A stretch of 64,000 bases of DNA from Corythucha ciliata (GCA_038030265.1 CM075937.1:33460198-33524197), one strand, 5' to 3'; shown: positions 12,601 to 27,600, numbered from the stretch's first letter. The notes: generated by a model from the letters alone, not told the origin. Program-made: numbers and translations.

Positions 12601-15600
12601 TTGTGTAAAGATCAACATTAACCCCAAGTTAGGGTATTTTATTAATTTTAGCCCGGACGTTGCATCGCGAAATCATGAAATATGTATGTGTTTTTCTCAA
12701 TTTCACCTGCAAACGAGAACTTTTCTTCGATTTTAGCCGTGATTATGAGCACGTTGTAAAAAATGTATGCGCTAATTCGCGCTTTTTCTCAATTGCAGCC
12801 GTCAGCACTTTATCGCAATTTTTACCGGGACGAACTGGCGCCTTTTTTCATTACCATCCGGAAATAAGAGATTTGTCTCAATTTTCACCCGTAAATGAGC
12901 GCTGTTTCATTTTTATCCGTGGTTAAGCGCTATTTCTCGATTTTAGCCGTGAATTTCACCAGCGAACGAGTGCCCCCTCCTGGTCTGCCCACCCCTAGAT
13001 CAAGGGCTGGCTACGCACCTGATTACAGTAGTGGCGTACCCAGAGAAGGGGCGATAGGTGGATCGCCTCCTCCGGGAGGCCGTTTTTAGTCAAGTTTTTG
13101 CGAAATCCCAGCAATAAGAAGGGCATTTATTACAACACCCGTCCCCCGGCCGGTCCTCAGTACTGCCGGAATCGCCCTCTCTGGAAGGATTTCTAGGTAC
13201 GCCCCTGGATTACATTCGCTGTAAACCTTCCTGAACTTCGTTCAACTTTTCATAAAAATTGACACAAAAAAGTTGCGAAGCCTATGCCCCACCAAGCAAC
13301 GTTGGTTGGTTCGTCGAATGTATTCAACCACCAGTTAGATGCTCGAATAAATCTGACGACTACCGTTATGGAAGTAAACGTTAATCTTGAATTGTCTTCT
13401 AGACTGTTTATTCCATGCCGTATTTAGAAAAGATAAATCGTTCCTTAATGAGTTTTTTGAAAAAAAGTGGAAAAACTCCCGTCTGTTTTTCTTGTCACTT
13501 GTCATTTTCAAGACACCTTGTGACACAAACGTTCATATAAGAGAAAAATAACCAACTCAAATTAGTTTTCAACCCATCTACTGCTGTCTGTTGTCATCTT
13601 TCGACACTTATTTAATTAAAAAACTAGCTATACTATAAATTAATTGAAGTGAATTTGCGAATTCTGAAAACCCTGTAATGTAGGAAGGGGTTAAGAGGTA
13701 GGGGAAGGGATTCTGATTTATGTACGGTCTACGATACTTCTGAACCAACGCTTTCCTTTTGTTTTCTCTAGTCCATAAGCTCCAGAGAACCGTGGAGATT
13801 AGGCCGTTGAGATTGATGGTGGGGTTGAAGGGGTTTTCTAGCGTCTTAATATTAGGTTAACGAAAACGAAAAGAGAACAATAAAGCACGCGCCATGGTAA
13901 AACCCTTCAGTGTTCCACCAACCTCACATGGGTTCTGTTCTTAAGATTTTTTTCTGATTAAAAGGGGAACAAAAAAAATATCTCGTCGGCGGGGTGTAAG
14001 CTCTCGAGGTCGAGAGCTAACATGTTATGACATGAAACATGGGAGGATGGTGTGAGTAAAATTGGAATACAATATTTTACCCTCATTTTGACATATTTAT
14101 ACCGACACAACGTTCTCCGAACACAAATTGCTAAGCTAAAAATAGGAGAAAATAGATTCAAATTATGCTAAGTATATCGACCTGACGTTTGTATTCAGCA
14201 CAATGCCCCTTTAACCACCTTCTCTGGCGAAGGAAAAGGGCATGCGCCTTCTACTACAGAAGGAAAAATCCACCCTTAAGTTTCCCTATTGGAAAGCAAG
14301 GGGCAACAGCTCAACGTGTACGCTACCACGTTCATTCAAGAAGCTCTAGAATACCCTGTACGATAAAGAAAAAATGGATTATTATTTTTTATGGAATCGA
14401 AGTAAGTCATTCAAACGGAGAGCAGATAGGGGGAGAGGGGATTAACTTTCTAAACATAGTTTTCCAAAAGAAAAAAAAAGTGAAAACTATAAATTAATAG
14501 AGCACGACGCATGCCGATATGAAATTAAATAATAATAGAACAATTCTCACCTTGATTTACAGTTTTTTGTCTCAATTTATTTCAGATCCGGCAAGCGCGT
14601 CGGCGGGGGAAATTTAAACAGGTACATGTTTATTTTAAACATAAACCCGAAGAACGTAACTGTCAATAAATTTGTACTGTTTGTTTGTATTTATAGCAGC
14701 CCCGGATTGAACCGTAGCTCGTCTTTTAATTCATCGGGAAGAAGTTCGACGTGCGATACCGGGGAGGATGTTTACTCGGACGTTTCTCTCGAAGAAGACG
14801 TCCTCGATCTCAATCACAAGGTGAGTTCTTTTATTTATTTAAATAAAGACTAAAAGCGAGAAACTAAAGAAAGAAGAAAGAAACGTGGAAGTTCTCGAAG
14901 GGTTAAGAGCGCAGTGGAGTGGTAAAGCCAACGAGCAAAAAATCGAAGCGTCGAGTTCGAATAATAAATTTGACCAAAATTGATCCCAATTCCCATGGGC
15001 TCTTGAACCTATTTCCTTCTTGAAACAAATGAGTTTCGTAACTCGAGAGAATTCCATGTTAGAACGTTATGTGGGAAGGACATGAAGAGAGGAGGGATGG
15101 GGTGTTGCGACGAAAAAAATCACCAAAAAACCACTACTCTGATACAGTGTCATTACGTTATGCTGTGCGTATTCTCCGTCCGGTAGAAATTGATCGAACA
15201 TATCAGCCGAAGCGCGGTGTCAATAAATTGTTTTCACACGACGAGAACATCCCATTATTTCTCCTAATTGATTGTATCCGTCGTGCACCTCAGGCCACCC
15301 ACTTTTTGGTCAAAATAATATTTACCTAATCTCGGAGTTATTGTCTGTATCGAATCAATCAAAAGTTCTTCCGTGATCCGTGAAGGCGTGAAGTGATTCA
15401 ACAGCTGTCTCTACTCGAATTAATGGGATTTTGGACGAATTTGTCTTTAATGCAAAAAATGAGCTGGGAAATGATGAATCGTTGGGTTTCATTGCTGATT
15501 ACTAGTCTAGGGGGTATTTTGGGACAAAAACAGTGAAAATAAAGAATCGTTATGATAACTTTTGGCCGGTATGGAGTCCCTAAAAGCGTGTGCCAACTAC

Positions 15601-18600
15601 CAAATTCGCGGGTTTGGCCCATTAGAAACCAATTTCGCGGGAATGGCTCACCCAAAAAAACAATTTCGCTGGCTTGACTCTTTAAAAAACCAATTTCTTG
15701 GATTTAACACTTTCAAACCCCAAAATTTACGGATCTGGCTCATCAAGAAAACATTTGGCTCCAAAAACGAAGTTTCCTTGGGCTGGGTCATTTTAGGATG
15801 CCTTCGATGCAAATGATCGTCCAAACAAAAATGTATGAAATTGGTTTCGGAGTTGGTTTCTTATAAGCCAACACCGCTTTTTTTTTTGCTTTTTTTTTGT
15901 AAAGCTAGCCCCACGAAATTGGTCTTGAATTAGGCTTATTAGGATTATTTATATTTTGGTGAAGCCGGACCCATCAAATTGCCTTTTCGATTGAGTCAAA
16001 CCCACGAAACTTTTTTGGGGCAAACCAATCCCACAAATTCGTTTTTTAAAAAAAGCCAGTCCCTCGAAATTGCTCGTAAAAGGGAGCCATAACCGGGAAA
16101 TTAAGATTTTAAGGTGTGAAATCCGTGATGATGGCTTTGTGAGGGAGCCAATCCCGTGAAATTGGTTTCTGACGTGTCAGAACGACCAATTTGGTTTTTG
16201 AAAGAGCTTTTTTTGCGTTTTTAGGAGCCAAAGACGAAATTGCTTCTTAAATTTGACAAAAACGTGAAATTGGATTTTGTGAGTACCAATTATCAACAAA
16301 AATTTTGGCCTTGAAAGAGCCAACCCGCGAAATTGAATTCTTTAAGGCCCGTTCACAAGCTGTATGTTTTCGTTGTGTGGTGTCCATGCAACCTATCAAA
16401 ATGCTTCATTTTTCGAGAGAATAAATTTGTTTGGTTGCATAGACTCCACACAACGCAAACACAGAGCTTGTGAACGGGCCTTTAAGGGCCAAATTCACGT
16501 GAAAGGGTGAAATCTGCAAATAATAGACGTCGACGTAACCAGGACCACCGGGAAGAGAAATGTGACTCACAAATCATCCATTTCGTCTCCGCGGTAACGA
16601 AGAATCTCGCCGAGCCGAGAGAGTTTTGGCTCCTTGGTTCTAAGTAACTTGCCCCCAAAAATTGAGCCCCGCCTGACCTTTTTGTCATCAGGAACTAACA
16701 GACCTGGTATACTGCCAAGTTTTTCGGCCCAAAAATCGTCAAGTTTTTCGGCCCAAAAATCGTCAAGTTTTAGCCCATTAACTAGTTATTCAACTATTAA
16801 ACAATCAATTTGAATTTGGAGGAGTGAAATTCGCTAAAAATTGGTTGCTTACCAACTAACATATAGAGAGTTCGTGGTTGGTACCAGTATCGCCAATTAA
16901 GCCACGCTACACAAGGGATCTGGTTACTGGGTGAAGAAGGGGGAGTTTTTCTCTAATTTCTCTGTCAAATCTTTGTCCATTATTTAAAATTATGGCAATA
17001 CCTATTGGTCGACAGGTACTGCGTACATTGGCGTTTCAAGACACGGGGAATTCTAAGTTTAAAACCCTATGTCTTTTGCCTCCACTTGTTCCTTTTTGTG
17101 TGCGTCACATGCCTCGCAGCGCACGGTGTGTTGAACGTGAGGCATGCGCATTGCACGCCTCAAGAAGCTGGAAGGATATGCGAAATTGCCATTTTCAAGG
17201 CGTGAAGGGCTCAGTTTGTTGGCCATTATTGACGCGCAAATGGTCAGTTCTGTCAGTTTCAGAACAGGAATAGTCTGCTTAGGCCTTTTCAAAGCACGAA
17301 TCGTCATTTTCACCATATACATATCGGCTGCAAATACATGTAGAGTCAGTTTGCCAATTTCAGGACGTGAATAGCCAGTTTGGCTGTTTTCACGGTCAAA
17401 ATGTCAGTATGCTCATTTCTGGGGCGTCGATAGTCATTTGGATACTTTCAGGGCACCAATCCGTCCATTTCAGGGTAAGAACTCATTCTTCACTCGCTCA
17501 ATCGTCATTATGGACATTTTGGGTCACGAATAGTCTGTATCCAGCCCCCCAAAGAATTCCTTCAAGCCAAGGCCATTTTTGGCGCACGAATGGTCATTTT
17601 AGCCACTTTCGGTGCGTGAATGGTTCATTTAGCCATTTTCAGCTCGCGAATCGTCAGTTTTTCCATTTTGGGGCACAAATACTGTTTGTTTCGCCGTTTA
17701 TTTGGTGGGAACCTCTGGTGAGCTATTTTTAGGAAGTGATTGGCTGTCAGCTAGTTCTAGTAGAGCAAAGCTTCAAGCCCCTCCTTTGAGGAAATCCTGA
17801 ATCCGCGTCTATGTGTAAGTGTACTTTACAATATCCACCCGTTAGGGGGACCCGCGACAGTTCTCCCCGCGATAGTTCTCCCCTACATGGGATGCTAGAA
17901 ACAGCTCTTAATTTAGGTATAGATTTTTGTGAAATGCAGTTTGTGTGAAATGTATTTTGTGGGCGAGGTCGAGTTTTACAGACCTACACCAGCGTTAGTG
18001 CCATGGCATGGACTCATGAGCCCCGTCTGGCTCAAATCAAAATATTGGGGAAAATGACCAAAATTTTAAATTTTGACGTTTCTTGACACGAATAGTCCGA
18101 AAATCGAGGCGGATTTTTGATCGGTAAAGCCATTATTATAAGGATTCTAACCGTGATTCCTCGCCGTTTTTGGCTACTTGCCCAGGCCCACGTTTTCAGG
18201 AGCCGCGCAATCGACAGCCCAGAAGTTTGGCTTGTTGATCAGAGTCCAAAAGATTCATAAATTCAAAAACCACGCGTGCCTCATACTGGTGGCAGAGAAA
18301 ATGACTCTAAAAATTGTGAAAGTCACGTGTGAAGCAGCGTGGAAAAAGCAGTAATTCAAGGTTAAATAGGTAGTAATAGTAGGTAATAGTAGTTAAGTAG
18401 GTAGGTAATAGGTAGTAATTCAAGGTTAAGGGTAAAAAAAATCTATAACTCACCAATGGATCTGTGAAAAAACACTAATTCGCGCCCAAAATTACTAAAA
18501 CGCCAATTCTCGACTTTAGAAGGCAAGTTCGTTGCTCAAACTAAGAAAAAGCTCTAATTCATGGCTAAAAGTGAAGAAAATCGCTAATTCGTGGATAAGA

Positions 18601-21600
18601 TTAATAACGAGTACTAATCTACTAATTCACGGATAAAATCGGTAACGCTAATTACGGCCAAAGTCAAGAAAATCACAAATAGGTAGCTAACAATAAAAAA
18701 AAATGCTAATTAACCGCTCAAAGTGACAAGAAGCACTGACGTGTGGACAAAACTATGTTTGCGTTGTGTGGAGTCTATGCAACCAAACAAATTTATTCCC
18801 TCGAAAAATGAAGCATTTTGATAGGTTGCATGGACACCACACAACGAAAACATAGAGCTTGTGAACGGGCCTTTAAAATTGAAGAAACACCAATTCGCGG
18901 CTTCTGAAGATAACTTCGTGGCTGCAGAAAGCTAACAAAATCGCTATCAGCGGCTAAATGGGGGAAAAGGGCTAATTCGCGGTGAAAGTTGGGGGAATGC
19001 TCTCATTCACGGCTGAAATGGAGAAAATCGCTAATTAGCGGCTAAAATTGGGTAAAACACTAATTGACGGCTAAACTTGAGAAAAATGGCAAATGCTGGG
19101 TGAAGACTGGAAAAATCACATAAATAAATTGAGAAAATGGTAAGTAGCGGTTCTTAATCGTGACTAAAACTAGGAAAAAGCGCTAATTTACGGGTAAAAT
19201 CTCTCATTAGCGGCTAAAATCAGAATAAACTCAAATTCACGCGGAAAAATTGGGAAAAATCGCCAATTCGCGTATTAAATGGAGACAAACCGCTAATTCA
19301 CCGATGAAATTGAGAAGAACCGTTGAAGTGTGTAAAAAACTCTAATTCGCGGTTAAAATGGAGACAGCGCCAAAACGCGGCTCCTGAAGGCAATTTAAGG
19401 TGGGGGGGGGGCGCTGATGAAAGATGGGGACGCCAAATGCCTAAGGCCGGCGCTGGTTTGTGGATGCCAGTGTGGTCCTAGGGGCTATAGCTTCGAGTTT
19501 TGTAGTCTGACAGACAGAGTAGTACGTCATGATAAGAATTGAATTTTAAGCCGGATACACACATGCGGTACTTGCCAAGTAACGAGCAACACATTTTTTT
19601 GAAATTCTCAGCTGGTTGGTTTGTAGACAATTGCTAGAAATTGATTGAATATTTGGCAAGTTACTTGGCAAGTACCGCATGTGTGTATCCGGCTTTAGAG
19701 GCGTATAATTGGTTTTGAGGGCTGAATTATTATTTGTCTGTCGTAAAAAAGCTTTCAAACATGATCAGATTTTCTAATCCAATTTTATGAGTAAACAGGC
19801 AGTTTCTTGGCCGTTTTGTGACTTAGTGGCAAAAAAGTCCGTTTCTATAGCTCAGAATTCTTAGCAGTCTAACAAGGCTATTCTGATTCTGCCTTTAAAT
19901 TTAAAGTATTCGGTTCCACAAAATTTGCAGTGCTATCTTTGTTTCTTGGCTTGATACAGTTTGATTCTGAGGCTAATGTATAGCTAGTTGCCAGTTTAAG
20001 GGGCGGTTGTGCTTGTTTCAGATAACAAAATCAGATATTGGGGATGCATTTCCGATTTACGCTAATCTGAGTCAAAAATGTCTGTCTCCTAGCCGAAAAT
20101 ACAGTTTCTGGCTTAAATTTACCAATTATTGGACCAAACACGCGGATTCTAAAGTTAAAATGAAAGTTTCCGAGTCAACATCGTTAAGATTCCAGGCTGA
20201 GTTGGGACTTGCTGCGATGAAAAATAACTCGCTCTATAGTGAACGCTATACGTTCCTGGAGCTAATTAGCTAATGCTGTGTTCATTCACCCCTGATCCAG
20301 AGAACAAACTGAACGCCAAACGAGATCGATTTTAATGAACAAAGGCAGACTCGATCAACACTATGCAAATTTAGCCCCCACAAAAACCCCTTCTAGAGGT
20401 TTGCCGTCGGACAATGACTCTCTTACCCCCGTTTAGAGGCTTTTCGTGTTCCCGCAGTGGCATGTTGGAGAAACATTTTTTGGTTCCGAAAAACCCTCTT
20501 AAAACCACGAAAATTCTTTATAACTATTAATTAATTATTTTAATGATTTTCCACCATACTTTCTTTCAACCCCTTTCTTACCCACCATGCATGCCCACTA
20601 ATAGAGCTCTCATTGCTTATCGCCTGTACCGTTTTCGTCTCCGAAACGCTCAATTTGTATTAATAGTAGTTTGAGTGCAAATGTGCGGCTTTTATACGGT
20701 TTTTCATGATGCGTCCAGTTCCTTTCGGCATTTTCTCATCGATACCGTACTATACATATTAGTCGTTACCCGTTACTTAAATAAATAAACGTTTGATGCT
20801 TAATTTTTAGTCTTTTCGCAACACATACATGGTTCCTTGGAAGTATATTGTGCGACGTGCGTGCGTGCATTTATTTCTCCTGGGCACGCTCAGATTATTT
20901 TCTAAGCAATGATTTCTTAAGGGGGAGGAGGCAACCCGTCGCATTCAAAAGAATTTCAGGTTTACCGGTTAATAACACAGGGAACGTTTTTGCTTTCTTG
21001 GTAAGAAATATCTAACCCCTAGTACCAAATGTACCATATGTATGTGTTTGGTATATGTACCAAATGTTCTTCTTTAGATAATTAAATGATGTATTTGATT
21101 ACATAAAAACATTCAATTTATATTGCACTTATTGCAATAAAAGGAATGTTTTTAATCAAATAAATCATTCAAATGTTCTTCCTTTGGTGAGAAACATACA
21201 CACATCTAATATCCATTAATAAAACGATCTCCCATGATCATAAAGCTGGTGCTTTGATCTCCTAAAGAAAATAATTTTGTTTGTTTTCTTAACTCCTATC
21301 CTAGGAATGGACCCCCCCCCCCCCGTTCAGATAGGAAAAACAGTCAATCTTTATTTTTAGATGGTAAACTGGAATAGTGCCCGGTTTATTTCTTAGCCGG
21401 CTTCTTGAATATTCTTCCCCCCACAACACCCATTTACCATTTCAATTCTTCAGTGCGCTCTCCTTGTCCTCCTCGCCCCCGCTCCCTCATTTCTCATCTT
21501 ATTCCCTCTACGCCAATCAAGTCGAACCATCCTCATCCGCCGCTCGCCGCTCCAATGTAACTCGCGTCAAAAAGGAGGGGCCCCCTTCGCTTGTTTTGTA

Positions 21601-24600
21601 AGCAGTTAGCCGCGAGCATGTTGGCCGGATGCAATACTCCGCGCTCCCCCCTCTCCACTAGACTATTCAGTCACACATCGCGCTGAACGCCCCTCGATCT
21701 TTTCAACAAAAAAAAATCTATAAGTGATTTCTGAGTTGATGTGAAAATCAAATGTGTTGGTGATTCATATATCTATGTGTGCGAAACTGTTTCGTGAGTT
21801 TTTTTGTGTTTTTACTCTGTGATTTTGTGAGAAAGAGAAAAAGGCCCTGAGAGTTTAATTGATTCAATTTAAAAATATTTTGAACAAAGTTATGGCTGTC
21901 TTTTACAAGTCCGGTGTTGAAAAAAATATTTTTCGGTGCTGAATGACACTGCAAACATCCTTGATTGTTCCTCTCTGTCCGAGCGACATAAAAGTCGTCT
22001 TATCTGGTCGGGGTTGTATCGCCGTCATCCCAAAAACGGATAAACTTATTTTTATTCTAGAATAAGACGCGCAATTTAATAGAAAATTATTTTGATTAGT
22101 ATCTTTTTTTACTTGAAATTCAGGGTTTTCTTATCCGTGGGAAACAGAAACAGCCTTGACGATTTCAAACTAACAATACCCCCCACCTCCCACCGCCCAA
22201 CAACACGCTTATTTGCTGGGCGTTTGTTGTTTTTTTCATTTAAAAGGACAAAAATATAGTAACTCTGACTAATGGCTGCTACCGGCACAGAAATTTTGTA
22301 GTATGAGTGTCACGCCCCTAAGAAACTACTCATAGCCGTGGGTTTCATGAAAAGAATGAATGGGGAAACTGATGATGTTTGGGAGAAAAAAGAGGGACGG
22401 ACAAAAAAAATTCAATTTCCTCGGATGAAACTGAATCTGGATAGAAAGTTTTATGAATCACACCCGCGACCCTCCATTCTGTTACGCATTCGTTAAGAAT
22501 AAAACAGTTCTCCCAGGCTACAGTGTTTTAAAAAAAACAAATTAAATTGTGCTTTCCTGTTTCTGTCCTTTTTAAAATGATACGGAAGAGTAACCACCCT
22601 TAAACTACCCCTTTTTCCCGTTCTGCTAGTTCTTTTTTTTTTTTTTTTTAATGCATCAAAAGCAGGAAATGAGTCTTGCGTGAAATGGAGGGTTTCATTT
22701 CATGGATGGACCAGCATATGCGCTGCATTCGGCGGTGGTCTGCGCGGGGGCGAAAGACAACTTGAGGTGCGTCCTTTGCCCCGCTCCACACCAACCTACA
22801 TTGAAAATTTAAAAGGTCAAATGTTAAAACCCGGAGTCTGTTTCTAATTACTGCTGGAATGATACCAATAAAAAAAAAAAAAAACGTATGAAGAAGTTCA
22901 GTCTGAATTGTGCAAAATCTAGTTCAAGTGAGGAACGGAACGACGTTAGAGATTAAAATGGTACATGTTTTTTTGTGTGTGTGTGATCGGAAGATGAAGA
23001 AAACAAGCCTGGGATGAAAGTAGTTAGTTCAGAAACTCCGAGTGCTTTCTCTCTCTTTAAACGAGAGAATTTTGCTTTTAGGGCAGAGCAGGCTTTGGAG
23101 AAAGGAAAACATTAAACTCTCTGAAGTGCCTTTTTCGGTTTCAAAAAAAAATTATTAAATTCAGTGAATATTGGGAAAAACAGAAAGTTGAAAGTCACCA
23201 CGGAAGAGACAGGGGACGGAGAGGAGGACAAAGAGAATCGGAAGACCGTCCTTTCAACGACACGAACGATTAGCCTGAGTGGTGGAAATGTCGAAGCGGA
23301 AGAAAAGCTGATGGATGACGAGTGCCCGTCGCTGGGTGCTGGCCTCGAGTACGACCTCTGGGCTGGCCAATTCGCATTTTCCGGTCAGGAGAACCCTACG
23401 GTTGACGTCGAAGGCAGTTTCGAGGGAATTAAATCAGTGCGACGTCTCAACGATGACGATTTTACAATCGGCGTTTGGGACTCTCTACCCAAGAATGGCC
23501 ACGTTCGAGCCGACCGTATCGCCCTGAGTAAAGTGTGTTCGCAGCTTAATCACCACGTGAGTTTCACGCCTTTTCCTTACAAATACAAAATCTCCATTAT
23601 AACTCTCTTCCTTCCTCTATTCATCCTCAAAGAGAATTATGGCAATTACGTTATGGATTCTTCATTGTTGTAACCTGGGAAGAAAAGAAAAATGGCGAGG
23701 GGGTGGTCTTGAGGCGTGAACGTTGACTTTCCTTACGCCAGGTTCATTGCTCCGTAAGCCTGACCATCTTAGGTGCTGTCACATTTTTGAACCCCTTTTG
23801 TGGACGAAACTAAAAGGAATTATAATGAATGATACGAAACCGTGATTCTTTTCTTTTGAGAAATTAACTTGAAACAGTATTCCAAAATGAAACGAAAAAA
23901 AAAATTTAAAAAGACATGAAGGTTTGACACATTCTGAAGTCAATGTTCTCTACCCACCGACATCGAGAAATAAACGTGACAAACCGATGGTAATAGTGAA
24001 GTGAGTGACAAGATCCTTTCAAAATAGAAGATCACGATTTTTTTTTTTTTTTTTTAAAGGCCCTTAGGGGCCACTGGACGAAAAAGAAAAACCCCTGGGT
24101 AACCATGCCGGAGGGATGATGAGAACTACTGTTCATCTATGCTTCTTCTCCTGAGAAACTCGTTTGTTACCATTTTAGACACGGTTGAAGAAAAGTAAAA
24201 AGAGGAGACAATAACATCGAGAGATTGTGAAAGAGACACAGAAGAAGGAAACAAAAAGGATGAGGAGGTGTGACGGAACCCCCTAAAGCCGCGTGATCGT
24301 CATACCTAACCACAAGAGGGTGGTGGAGGGTAACGTGATTGATTCTTCATTTTTTGCATATCTCACCCACGCTGGTTGGCGATTGAAATACTTGTAATGG
24401 ATTTCAAAGTAGTGAAAAGTAAAGAAAATATCCCCCTGCTCGGTTTAATAAAACATATAGGTACACGGCAGGATCAAGGAAATCTATATTGACTTAACAA
24501 ATACTTAACCGCAATTTGCAAATAAAAAAATACATGAAATGCAAATAAAAAATAAAGAATTTTCCAGAAAACAGACTATTTATCCAGTAAAACTGCATAA

Positions 24601-27600
24601 TTTTTGGCTTGGAATACGATAGACTGGTTCACAAACGAATAATTCAGCCCTGAGAAATCCAAAAGGTAATTTTAATCTCAATTAAACAATCACTGTGGGA
24701 CAATCAAGGGTTTTACCAGCTCGGATGTAGAGGTTGGCGCATCTTTTCATCGGAAAAGATACCAGATAGACCAAGACCATTACATAATACGAAGAGTCGT
24801 GCGGTACAATATTGAACTGTGTACATTGCCTATTTTAAAATCAGGCGTGAGCCCTCGGCAGGAGGACTGCCGGTTTGTCGAATACCCGAGGATTTCCGTC
24901 CAGAGGGAAGGGGGTAGCTCGTGTAGTGGTCCAACGGTCCCCGGTCCCAGTGGTGACGAAATAACGTCTTCGTCTACACTTTGGCCAAGAAGTTACCTCT
25001 GGAAACCATGAATTAGCGCTTTTTCTAAATTTTATTCGCTAATTAACACTTTTTGCGAATTATAGAGATTTTTCTAATATTCAGCCGTGAATGAGTGTTT
25101 TTCTCCATTTTAGCTGCGAATCTGAGATTTTTTCAAACTTTAGCCATAAATTAGCACTTTTTCTCATTTTAACCCAAGAAGTTGCCTCCTCAAGATGCAA
25201 TGAATTATTGTTTTCAAAGTTTGCGAACCAGTACTTACTCTTTCTCGATTTTATGCACAAATTAGCAATCAATTTTAACCATGAATTGCCATTTTTCGCA
25301 GATGGTGGGAGTGTGGAATAGCAAAAATCCGCGAAATTTGAGTTTGTAGACCCTAGAGTAGGGGGAATTTGGTTTTTGAAAGCGGCATGCTCGCGGGATT
25401 GATGTTGTATGTATCAGACTGCGGTGAAATCGGTGACTGGAAACATTGTGGCTAAGCCCCGCATCTTTGTTTAAAGACGAACGTGAAAGATGATTTGAGT
25501 TAGACCCACCAGACGTTATAAGTTGAGATTCAAAAGTAGGATAAAAAAAGAGGACACTTCTGACCTCCCCCCGGACAACTGAAAAATGTGGCCCGACGCT
25601 CTGAAAAGAAGGACATGTCCGGGGAAAGTAAGACGTCTGGCCACTCTAGCTCGGCTGATCCATTCTGAAGGTAGTTTTTGTGATTAACTCCGAAAAAAAA
25701 AAACAAGCAAACCAAAAAATCAAGAGGGCGAAATTGTTTTTTTAGGTGAACCAGGGACCTAAACAAACAATTTTGTTGGTTTCATTGCACCAAAAACAAA
25801 TTTTAGCGTTAGAACCGTTCAAAAATCCATTTTGTGGGGCATGGCATTGGTATGGCTCATACAAATAAGAAATTAAATTCTCACAGGGCTGAATCTTTGA
25901 AAAAACCAATTTCGCTGTATCAGCTAACTAACCAAACCTTCAATCCAACATTTATTGGTTCTTAAATTGTTAGTAGAGTCGCTTAAACTGCGAGGGTTAG
26001 TGGATAAAGCATGCATAAATCTGTAGCCGTACGAGCCCACATTGTCCTTGCATTTAGGCGACGAAGGAGCGCTTTTTCTCCATTTTAGCAGCAAATTGGC
26101 CCTTTTCCTCCATTTTAGAAGTGAATTATTATCGTTGTATTCACATTTAGCCTCTAATTAGCGCTTCCCTCAATTTTAGCAGTGAATTAGTGGTTGTCCA
26201 CAATTGGCCGTGAATTAGCGCTTTTTCACAATTTTAACAGCGAATTAGCGCTATGAGTTTAGCTATGATTTACAGGATTTTAACCATATTAGCAGCGAAT
26301 TTGCGATTTTTCTTCATTTTAGCAGTTCATTCTCATTTAGCCTCGAATTAGCGCTTTTTCACAATTTTAGTAGCGAATTTAGCCATGATTTAAAGAATGT
26401 TATTCTTCATTATAACAGCGAATTCGTGTTTTTTCTTCATTTCAGCAGCGAATTACACATTTTTTTCTCCACATTAGCAGCGAATTGGTGATTTATTTAC
26501 ATTTTCGAATTAGCGCTTTCACTCAATTTCAGCCATGAAAATACCTCCAGAAAACGCGAATTGGCTTTTTCTCAGTTTTGGCTTTAAATGAACGCTTTTT
26601 TTCAATATTTGAGTGAATTAGCAGCGAATTATTAACGATGTATCATCACTTAATTATAGCGACGAATTAGCGTTTTTTCTAAATTTTAGCCCCGATTTAC
26701 CGCTTTTTCTAAAATTTAGCCGCGAATTAGCGCTTTTTATTCATTTTCAAACCACAAATAGCTCTTATCACACAAACGCTCAGACGTTCCCTCAAAATGC
26801 ACTCACGTCAAAAAGCTGTAAACGTGAAACGCACCAACCGCAAAATGTTTACCGCAGAAAGCTCTAGTCACAAAACAATAAGTCCCACCCCCTCTGATTT
26901 TGGGCCTCTAGCGCTTTCAGATTAGCCCTTTGATCCAATTAGTCCAGGTTGGCTCTTGAGTGCTCGAATAGTGCAGATTGGCCCATTTAAGAGCTGTGGT
27001 GAGGATATGTGACCCCTCCTCCTCCTTAACCGTTTATGTATCTCCGAGTGAAGAGCCTTCCTTGGCTAACTGGCAACCCTACGCTCAAGACTTAAATTTC
27101 TGAAAATAATTGGAGCGGTCGCGTTTTCTTCTCGTTTTCATACCTTACATGGCTGCGGCTTAGCGTGGGAACTAATTTTATCCAGTGTTTTTGGTCGCCC
27201 GTGAGACGCCTTCGGCTATATTTGGCGTGACCCGCTAATTCTCTCTTTTATACAATCATATATTTCTACTTGCTCTCTACTATTAATTAAAACTCTTCGC
27301 CTTTGTTGAGGCGATGACGTCATATTGCAACAGGAAAGTTAGATGACAGGGAGAGAAAGGTGTATTTATGGCGTAATCATAAATCATAAATTTTAGTCTT
27401 TTAACTTTCGTTATGCCTTGCATGTGCATTTGCGTATGCATTATTATGTTGTTCTCCATTCATTAAAATGGCTTGGTTTGATCTTGCGCTTCTTTCTTCC
27501 GGGCTGTACGTTAGCATTAGCACTCAAACAAGTGTACAAATTAATTTTCATTAAATGATCGAATCAAAAATAAATTTCCCACAAGAATGACCTTGCCGAT

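Noticed and set aside
10306..12975. CRISPR-like arrays
   Set aside because: Repeat units are degenerate, have no unique spacers of constant length, and the DNA is clearly eukaryotic.
23164..23310. N-terminal extension of the alternative nuf exon to 23164
   Set aside because: No ATG in this part of the frame; probably 5' UTR or coding only if an upstream exon supplies a start.
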